Source: Nanobdellota archaeon (GTDB lineage Archaea > Nanobdellota > Nanobdellia > SCGC-AAA011-G17 > VGLX01). From it: a stretch of 13,235 nucleotides of DNA. The notes beneath the pieces were generated by a model. The model was not told the origin of the DNA. It did not search any database and saw nothing but the letters and a program-made list of their open reading frames with translations. Position numbers and translations under genes: made by a program. Location: assembly GCA_018894775.1 (NCBI GenBank), contig JAHIPG010000324.1, forward strand, positions 1-13,235. The letters are read 5' to 3'. Below are positions 6,956 through 11,936 of this stretch, piece by piece. Each line of letters opens with the position of its first letter. The first letter of the stretch is position 1.

Positions 6956-6970
6956 AAGGTTTATATTTTT
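6956..6970 (+). promoter_or_regulatory. Candidate right-facing promoter (BRE + TATA)
   Basis: AAGGTTTATATTTTT resembles the boxes before tRNA-Arg and tRNA-Cys. Transcription would start near 6990 and run into the 3' end of the acyltransferase gene as antisense. Its first ten bases are the inverse of 7007-7016. Confidence 0.35.
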
Positions 6971-7002
6971 AATTTAGTGTAGAATATCAGGGACTGATTC
7001 CG

Positions 7003-7016
7003 GCTTTATAAACCTT
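7003..7016 (-). promoter_or_regulatory. Candidate left-facing promoter (BRE + TATA)
   Basis: On the minus strand AAGGTTTATAAAGC is a near-ideal archaeal box. Transcription would start near 6983 and proceed leftward through the spacer to the membrane/SPFH operon, either as a ~380-nt leader or as a separate RNA. Confidence 0.4.
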
Positions 7017-7043
7017 TTGATTGTAACCACTACAGAATGGTTA

Positions 7044-7757
7044 TTAAATATTTCCTTCGTTATCTTCCCTTTTCAGAACTGTTTCACCCTTTTCAACTAT
7101 CTCTATATCCTGCCTTAACTTTACAAGTTTCTTTGGCGGAATAACCCCTCTTATGACCATGTTAGCATAAGTCCATGAATGTTTTCCTATAAGAGTTCCA
7201 GGCGCTGATGCACAATTGGCTCCAATCCTTGCGTATTCTCCCATCACACATCCGAATTTCTCTGTTCCGGTTGAGAACGTTTCATCACCTATCTTTACAT
7301 TAACCTCTTTCTGATCAAATCTCCTGTTACCTGTTATGGCTCCGGATGCTACCCTTGCACCTTTTCCCAGTATAGAATCTCCTACAAAAGAATTCGTACC
7401 CATCTTAACTTCATCAAATATGATTGAATTCTTCAATTCCACACCATGACCAATAACAACATTGTTCCCTACAATAGTTTTGGCACGGATCATAGCACCA
7501 GGCCTTATTGTACAGTTTTCACCGATTATACACGGTCCTTCTATGATAACATTAGAGCCAACTATAGTTCCTTTGCCTATCACAACATCGCCTTTTATCT
7601 CTGCAGTCTCATGCACTTCTCCTTCTATTTTTTTCTGTGAGAAATCTATTATATCATCTTTCTTCTTTATCGCTTCCCAGGGATATTCAACCTTCTCAAA
7701 TACCTCTTTACATGGGCACGCATTCATATCATCAAAATAAGATTCCATAGTTTTCAT
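7044..7757 (-). CDS. Left-handed beta-helix acyltransferase, GlmU C-terminal-like
   Basis: The 237-residue protein is built of hexapeptide repeats from about 44 to 200 (for example AEIKGDVVIGKGTIVGSNVI), the signature of trimeric left-handed beta-helix sugar acyltransferases. The segment FVGDSILGKGARVASGAITG (about 124-143), followed by NRRFDQKEVNVKIG, matches the C-terminal half of GlmU and archaeal sugar-1-phosphate nucleotidylyltransferases. The N-terminal nucleotidylyltransferase domain is absent; only a short lead containing YPWEAIKKKDDII remains, similar to the linker of those fusions. It may acetylate an amino-sugar phosphate for UDP-GlcNAc or another surface sugar, but substrate is not readable from sequence. 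Its ATG shares a 55-bp divergent promoter region with the YkgJ-type gene. An in-frame ATG three codons downstream is an alternative start. Confidence 0.85.
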   Translation of the reverse strand: MKTMESYFDDMNACPCKEVFEKVEYPWEAIKKKDDIIDFSQKKIEGEVHETAEIKGDVVIGKGTIVGSNVIIEGPCIIGENCTIRPGAMIRAKTIVGNNVVIGHGVELKNSIIFDEVKMGTNSFVGDSILGKGARVASGAITGNRRFDQKEVNVKIGDETFSTGTEKFGCVMGEYARIGANCASAPGTLIGKHSWTYANMVIRGVIPPKKLVKLRQDIEIVEKGETVLKREDNEGNI

Positions 7758-7780
7758 GTTTTGATTAGTATTTCAACAAA

Positions 7781-7790
7781 ACTTAAAAAC
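7781..7790. promoter_or_regulatory. Single TATA-like box shared by divergent genes
   Basis: ACTTAAAAAC sits almost in the middle of the 55-bp spacer between start codons at 7757 (minus) and 7813 (plus). Its centre is about 29 nt from one and 27 nt from the other. No second convincing AT box is present, so one box may serve both directions. Confidence 0.45.
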
Positions 7791-7812
7791 TTATCTATAC
7801 TTCCTCCCATAT

Positions 7813-8217
7813 ATGGCAGATACGATTGTTGATGGGAACACAAGGTGGAAATGCATGCTCTGCGGGAAATGTTGTAGAGAGATTGGTCGTGGACTTGAAG
7901 GTTCTCGGTTAGAATTGGATCGTAAGTCAGGTAGGTGTGCTAAGCTTAATATCAAGAATATGTGTTCAGAATACCAAAGAAGGCCTGTTATCTGCCAGAT
8001 GTATCCATTTCATCCTTCTAGGGAAGCTTTAGCTCTTGGAGAGGTTGATTTTAGCATCGGCAAGCTTTTGATAGACCCTGCTTGTCCTGGTTTTGGGCAG
8101 GGAGGAAAAGTATTGGATAACAAACTTTTGATGGAAGAGCTTAAAAAGGTGGCTTTGCTCCTTGAACACAGAATTGATTTGATCAACCAAGGTAAAGTTG
8201 TTGATGCATTTTTTTGA
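7813..8217 (+). CDS. YkgJ-family zinc/iron-chelating Cys-cluster protein
   Basis: This 134-residue protein has the YkgJ (PF03692-type) cysteine pattern: C14, C17, C20 and C21 in CMLCGKCC, then C42, C51 in CSEYQRRP, C61 in CQMYPF and C91 in DPACPG. The family is thought to bind a metal ion or cluster; its reaction is unresolved, and some members sit with Fe-S or methylation enzymes. The ATG is apparently leaderless, with a TATA-like box 27 nt upstream. It is the first gene of a three-gene operon; the next start codon (8220) is two bases past its TGA, and a TTG alternative at 8214 would overlap it. No signal peptide or membrane segment is seen. Confidence 0.85.
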   Translation: MADTIVDGNTRWKCMLCGKCCREIGRGLEGSRLELDRKSGRCAKLNIKNMCSEYQRRPVICQMYPFHPSREALALGEVDFSIGKLLIDPACPGFGQGGKVLDNKLLMEELKKVALLLEHRIDLINQGKVVDAFF

Positions 8218-8219
8218 AA

Positions 8220-8912
8220 ATGAAACCAAAAGTTTTGGTCGGCTGCCCGACATCTTTCCATAAGGAATATTGTTTGGATAAGTATGTTAAAGGAGTTAAG
8301 AGACTTACTTACAAAAATTTTGACTTTCTTTTAGTTGATAATTCTGAGGACGATGTTTATTTTAACAAGCTAAAGAAAACAGGGCTGAATGTTATCAAAG
8401 GCCCTTGGTTTGATGGAGCTATGGATAGGATTATTGAGTCTAGAAATATGTTGCGACAGAAAGTTCTTGACGAAGGTTATGATTATTTCTTTTCTTTGGA
8501 GCAGGATGTAATCACCCCTCCTGATGTTATTGAACGAATGATAGGCCACAAAAAGAAATTGGTAACAGGAGTGTATTTTGCTAATAACAGTATGCCTGAT
8601 GGTTCTATTGCTTTGATACCTTTAGTGTATAAATTAGTCGATAAAGCAAATCTAAGCATGGCCCCTATTAACGAGCAGGAATTTGAAAGCAACAAATTTA
8701 TTGAGGTTGTATCCGCAGGATTGGGTTGTGTCATGATTCACAGAGATATTCTTAAAGATATAAAGTTCAGATATGAGAACAAGGTTTTTGATGACCGGTT
8801 CTTTTTCAAGGATTGTTATGATAAAAAGTTTAAGGTATTTTGCGACACATCTATAAAGTGCAAACACTACATACTTAACAGGCCTTATCCCTGGAGCAAG
8901 ATTAAAAAATGA
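8220..8912 (+). CDS. GT-A fold glycosyltransferase (GT2-like)
   Basis: A 230-residue protein with GT-A features: a first strand KVLVGCPTSFHKEYC, FLLVDNSEDD at about 36-45 for nucleotide-sugar binding, RN at 75-76, and an acidic DxD-like motif E94-Q95-D96 (FSLEQDVITP) expected to hold the metal ion. A late HxxxN-type His at about 206 could be the third metal ligand. It probably moves a sugar from a nucleotide or lipid carrier to a glycan or glycoconjugate; specificity is unknown. It has no membrane helix. I chose ATG 8220; a TTG at 8214 would add two residues and overlap the YkgJ stop. Its stop overlaps the MeaB start (ATGA at 8909-8912), so translation is coupled. Confidence 0.82.
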   Translation: MKPKVLVGCPTSFHKEYCLDKYVKGVKRLTYKNFDFLLVDNSEDDVYFNKLKKTGLNVIKGPWFDGAMDRIIESRNMLRQKVLDEGYDYFFSLEQDVITPPDVIERMIGHKKKLVTGVYFANNSMPDGSIALIPLVYKLVDKANLSMAPINEQEFESNKFIEVVSAGLGCVMIHRDILKDIKFRYENKVFDDRFFFKDCYDKKFKVFCDTSIKCKHYILNRPYPWSKIKK

Positions 8913-9670
8913 AACCCAAAGATTTGGTTAAGAAAATTTTGGAATGTGATATGAGGGGTATTGGTAAAGCAATCAGTCTTGCAGAGAATGAGATTCGTGG
9001 TTATAAGAAGGTTCTTAAGAAGATTAAGAAACATACTGGTAATGCACATATCATAGGTATAACTGGTTTTCCTGGGGCTGGTAAAAGCACTTTAATTAGA
9101 TGTATAATTGAAGAGTATCTTGAGCAGGACAATAAGGTTGGTGTTGTAGCGGTTGATCCTTCTTCTCTTAGCGGAGGTTCTATACTTGGTGATAGGGTCA
9201 GGATGCACATCAAAGATTATTTAAGCTACAGTAATAATCTTTTCATTAGAAGTATGCCTTCAAGAGGCCATACTGGCGGATTAGCAAAAGGCACAAGTAA
9301 TGCTGTTAAGATTCTAGATGCTGCAGGTTATGAGAAGATAATCGTTGAGACTGTTGGTGCTGGCCAAAGTGATATTGACATCATGAACATAGCTCATACT
9401 TCTATAGTTGTTGTAACTCCTGGTATGGGCGGTATCCAGACTATAAAAGGAGGCATAATGGAGATTGCTGACCTATATGTTATCAACAAGGCTGATCTTC
9501 CTGGCAGTTACATTACCGAGAGTGAAATCAAACAAATGATAGGATTTAAAAAAAATGACAAAAATTGGACTCCTGAAGTATACAAAACTCAGGCTAATAA
9601 TGACAAAGGTATCAAAGAATTAATTGAAGGTATAGAAAAACATTATGAATTTATAAAAAAGAATAAATAA
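8909..9670 (+). CDS. MeaB/ArgK family G3E GTPase
   Basis: The 253-residue protein has Walker A GFPGAGKST at 53-61, VDPSS at 82-86 (switch I region), the hallmark ETVGAGQSD at 147-155 (Walker B/switch II) and NKAD at 193-196 for guanine recognition. All match MeaB/ArgK, the GTPase chaperone that loads and protects adenosylcobalamin in methylmalonyl-CoA mutase. Family members are usually about 320-330 residues; this one stops soon after the G domain and so appears to lack most of the C-terminal dimerisation arm. It starts in a 4-base overlap with the glycosyltransferase gene. No mutase or epimerase is in the window. Its stop is one base from the stop of the convergent PLP lyase gene. A C-terminally trimmed but active GTPase is the likeliest reading. 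Confidence 0.9.
   Translation: MKPKDLVKKILECDMRGIGKAISLAENEIRGYKKVLKKIKKHTGNAHIIGITGFPGAGKSTLIRCIIEEYLEQDNKVGVVAVDPSSLSGGSILGDRVRMHIKDYLSYSNNLFIRSMPSRGHTGGLAKGTSNAVKILDAAGYEKIIVETVGAGQSDIDIMNIAHTSIVVVTPGMGGIQTIKGGIMEIADLYVINKADLPGSYITESEIKQMIGFKKNDKNWTPEVYKTQANNDKGIKELIEGIEKHYEFIKKNK
9655..9660 (-). terminator. T6 tract ending the gamma-lyase transcript inside meaB
   Basis: The complement of A6 at 9655-9660 gives T6 twelve nt past the lyase stop. It lies inside the meaB 3' coding end, so the two convergent mRNAs would overlap. Confidence 0.3.
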
Positions 9671-9671
9671 T

Positions 9672-10877
9672 TTAGATTTGGTCTAGTGCTTCTTTAAGGT
9701 CTGATTCTATGTCTTCTACGTTTTCTATTCCGACTGAGATTCTTACTAGTCCGTCTGTTATGTTCTTTTCTAGCCTTTCTTCTTTTGGGATGTTTGCGTG
9801 TGTCATTCCTGCTGGATGTTGTATCAATGTATCTACTGTTCCCAAACTTACTGCCAAGCTTATTGATTGGGCATTAGCTGCTATGTAATCCATCATTTTT
9901 TTCCCTGCTTCTTTTCCACCTTTCAGTTCAAATCCTATTATACCACTAAATCCAGGTTCTCCATCTACTGTTACCATCTGTTTCTTTGCTGTATCATGTT
10001 GTGGGAATGATTTCAGACCTGGATAGTATACTTTGTCTATCTTTGGATGGTTTTCTAAGAATTCTGCAATCTTCATCCCGTTTTCATTGTGTTTTCTCAT
10101 CCTAAGAGGGAACGTTTTTAGACCTCTGATCACTCTATATGCATCCTCTGGGCTCATTGTGGCCCCTAGGTCAATTGTTATTGCCCTTAGTGAACCTTGC
10201 ACATATTCTTTTTTTCCGATTACTGCTCCACCTACTACATCTCCATGACCATTCAGGTATTTTGTCAGGCTGTGTACTATTATGTCTGCACCTAGTTCTA
10301 ATGGTCTTTGGTTGAATGGTGTTGCGAATGTGTTGTCTACAGCTACAGGAATGTTATGTTTTTTTGCTATATTTGATATTTCTTTTATGTCTGATACATC
10401 CATTGTTGGGTTTGCAGGCGTTTCTAGGTAGATTAACTTTGTATTTTCTTTGATCGCTTTCTCTACCTCTTCTGGATTACTAGCGTCAACAAATGTTATC
10501 TCTAATCCATACTGTGTTAATTTTTTTGAGAATAATGTATCTGTGCACCCATAGAGGACTTTTCCTGAAACTATATGGTCTCCTTTTTTTGCAAGGCTCA
10601 TTACTAATGCTGCTATTGCCCCCATACCGGATCCGTAGACTAGGCAGTCTTCTCCACCCTCCAGTATGGCTAGTTTGTTCTGGAGAACTCTTTGTGTAGG
10701 GTTATTTAGCCTTGTATAAACAAATTTATCGTTCTCTCTTGCGAATGCTTGTCTTCCTTCCTCTACATTTTTGAAAATGAATGTTGATGTTTGATATATT
10801 GGACAGGTATGTGCTCCTTCAGCAAAATGGGGTTCGCCGCCGTGTACGGCTTTTGTGTCATATCCTTTGTTTTTCAT
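9672..10877 (-). CDS. PLP-dependent gamma-lyase, probably methionine gamma-lyase
   Basis: This 401-residue protein belongs to the Cys/Met metabolism PLP family (cystathionine gamma-synthase, gamma-lyase, methionine gamma-lyase). The internal aldimine Lys is K206 in HSLTKYLNGHGDVVGG. D181 in VDNTFATP would bind the pyridine nitrogen, and Y54/R56 (YTRLNNP) would contact the phosphate of the neighbouring subunit. At 108-112 it reads LYGCT; the Cys at 111 corresponds to the active-site Cys of methionine gamma-lyase, where cystathionine enzymes usually have Gly. Predicted reaction: methionine to methanethiol, 2-oxobutyrate and ammonia. Cystathionine gamma-lyase or -synthase activity remains possible. 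A TATA box (10902-10910) is about 29 nt upstream of the ATG, so the mRNA is leaderless. Convergent with meaB, one base apart. Confidence 0.9.
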   Translation of the reverse strand: MKNKGYDTKAVHGGEPHFAEGAHTCPIYQTSTFIFKNVEEGRQAFARENDKFVYTRLNNPTQRVLQNKLAILEGGEDCLVYGSGMGAIAALVMSLAKKGDHIVSGKVLYGCTDTLFSKKLTQYGLEITFVDASNPEEVEKAIKENTKLIYLETPANPTMDVSDIKEISNIAKKHNIPVAVDNTFATPFNQRPLELGADIIVHSLTKYLNGHGDVVGGAVIGKKEYVQGSLRAITIDLGATMSPEDAYRVIRGLKTFPLRMRKHNENGMKIAEFLENHPKIDKVYYPGLKSFPQHDTAKKQMVTVDGEPGFSGIIGFELKGGKEAGKKMMDYIAANAQSISLAVSLGTVDTLIQHPAGMTHANIPKEERLEKNITDGLVRISVGIENVEDIESDLKEALDQI

Positions 10878-10901
10878 AGTTATTAGAAAGGTATGATGTA
10901 G

Positions 10902-10910
10902 TAATATAAG
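10902..10910 (-). promoter_or_regulatory. TATA-box promoter of the gamma-lyase gene
   Basis: The minus strand reads CTTATATTA, centred 29 nt before the ATG at 10877. It separates this gene from the upstream DUF4438 gene although both run leftward. Confidence 0.45.
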
Positions 10911-10919
10911 CTTTTCGGT

Positions 10920-10926
10920 AAAAAAA
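10920..10926 (-). terminator. T7 tract directly after the DUF4438 stop codon
   Basis: A7 on the plus strand at 10920-10926 gives T7 immediately past the TAA at 10927-10929. There is no hairpin. Confidence 0.4.
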
Positions 10927-11829
10927 TTATTTCTTCTTGGTTCTGTATCTTCCTATGTTAAGATATTTTCCTATGTTAGCATCACGGTCAACAATGTTTT
11001 CTATCCCTCCGGGTTTTGATGTTGTTAGTATTGTCATGATTCCTGGTCCATGTCCGGCCATAACACAATCACTGTGTACAACGACTCCTATTGACATTGC
11101 TCCTTCTTTGTATATCCTTCCGTAAGAATGGTCTGCGTCTATTATCGCAACAAGGTCTCCGAACCTTAGCTTGTCTAGCTTAAAATCTTTTACAGCTTTT
11201 GGGTCAAATGTCTGGACGTCATAATCTCCTCTGTGGGCGTATGTTGATCCAAGGCCTGAGCCCATGAATTTTGCGTGTACGTTACTTGCCACTTTCAATA
11301 ATAAAATGCCAGTTTCGTGTTTTCTTTTAACAATGAAATGGTCCAGAAGTTTGGGGTCTATGTTCATAGCTTTTACATGAGGAAAATCAGGAAGCTCTAA
11401 TCCTGTTCCATAGGCTTTTATCTGTATCTTATCACCTATTGCCATATTTTCTAGTGTTTCATCAGGAAAATCTATAATAACATGTTCTATTCCGCCATGT
11501 TTTCCTGTGACTATTCCCTTATCACCCTTAGCGTCTCCTGTTATGACTCTTGCTTCATTACCTACACAGGAATATATGTTTAGAGCATCATTTGCAGACC
11601 TATAGCCCTTAACAGGTTCTTTATTAGTTATGCTTACTCCAGGTTCTACATGGTCTGCCTGCAAACCCATCGCATAATCTCCTACTTTTACATTATATGT
11701 GATTCCTCCGACTTGAGGTAATATTTTTGCCTGACCATCATATGTGTTGATAATGCCACCTGTTAGAGGACTTGCAATCTCTCCAACTACAGAAATCTCA
11801 ACCAGCTTATCTTTATTGGTTTTGACCAT
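10927..11829 (-). CDS. DUF4438 family protein
   Basis: The 300-residue protein matches what I recall of DUF4438, a family of unknown function found in archaea and Thermotogae. Recognisable stretches include YRSANDALN (about 76-84), GNEARVITGDAKGDKG (about 89-104), GSGLGSTYAHRGDYDVQTFD (about 190-209) and the C-terminal VDRDANIGKYLNIGRYR. There is no signal peptide, membrane helix or known catalytic signature; many conserved Gly, Asp and His residues suggest a beta-rich, possibly metal- or ligand-binding enzyme. The longest frame begins at a TTG (11841), but ATG 11829 is preceded by GGGGGGT with a short spacer and is preferred. Two TATA-like boxes lie upstream (near 11850 and 11871). A T7 run follows the stop. 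Role unknown. Confidence 0.82.
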   Translation of the reverse strand: MVKTNKDKLVEISVVGEIASPLTGGIINTYDGQAKILPQVGGITYNVKVGDYAMGLQADHVEPGVSITNKEPVKGYRSANDALNIYSCVGNEARVITGDAKGDKGIVTGKHGGIEHVIIDFPDETLENMAIGDKIQIKAYGTGLELPDFPHVKAMNIDPKLLDHFIVKRKHETGILLLKVASNVHAKFMGSGLGSTYAHRGDYDVQTFDPKAVKDFKLDKLRFGDLVAIIDADHSYGRIYKEGAMSIGVVVHSDCVMAGHGPGIMTILTTSKPGGIENIVDRDANIGKYLNIGRYRTKKK

Positions 11830-11831
11830 TT

Positions 11832-11839
11832 TACCCCCC
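11832..11839 (-). promoter_or_regulatory. G-rich ribosome-binding site deciding the DUF4438 start
   Basis: The minus strand reads GGGGGGTA, ending two bases before ATG 11829. The match to the anti-SD GGxGGTG-type core favours that ATG over the upstream in-frame TTG at 11841, which lies within the G tract. Confidence 0.5.
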
Positions 11840-11870
11840 AAAATATTAACTTAAAAATAGACTAGAATCA

Positions 11871-11882
11871 ACATTTATAAAA
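11871..11882 (-). promoter_or_regulatory. Candidate promoter of the DUF4438 gene
   Basis: On the minus strand GATTTTATAAAT is a good TATA box centred about 47 nt before ATG 11829. It would give a ~20-nt leader containing the G-rich ribosome site. A weaker box at 11850-11859 would instead give a leaderless mRNA. Confidence 0.4.
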
Positions 11883-11891
11883 TCTTTGTTT

Positions 11892-11936
11892 TAATAAAAA
11901 GAAAAAAAATAAAAAAGAAGTTTTTCTAGCTTCTTT
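11892..11936 (-). terminator. Hairpin plus long T tract; stop codon in the loop
   Basis: Minus-strand AAAGAAG (11930-11936) pairs perfectly with CTTCTTT (11914-11920) around a 9-nt loop. The sequence then runs TTTATTTTTTTTCTTTTTATT-like to about 11892. The TAG stop of the surface protein (11926-11928) lies in the loop, so the stem starts inside the coding region. Confidence 0.65.

Larger units (their letters stand above)
6614..7043. other. Long non-coding spacer upstream of the membrane/SPFH operon
   Basis: About 430 bp with no convincing gene. The only longer frame (6683-6883, plus) has unconvincing composition and no ribosome site. Several TATA-like boxes face left, for example GGTTTTAAAATC near 6688-6699 and CTATAAAAAC near 6707-6716, and any could start the operon, giving a leader of roughly 60 nt or more. 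Towards the right end, two BRE-TATA-like boxes face each other (6956 and 7016). Short repeats such as AACGT-CA-ACGTT at 6811-6822 are present. No CRISPR, tRNA or clear C/D-box RNA was found by eye. Confidence 0.5.

Noticed and set aside
6880..6990. C/D-box small RNA
   Set aside because: ATGATAA and CTGA-like words occur, but not in the C-D'-C'-D order and spacing required.
8214..8219. TTG start for the glycosyltransferase
   Set aside because: It overlaps the upstream stop and adds only Met-Lys; ATG 8220 gives the better N terminus. Not excluded.
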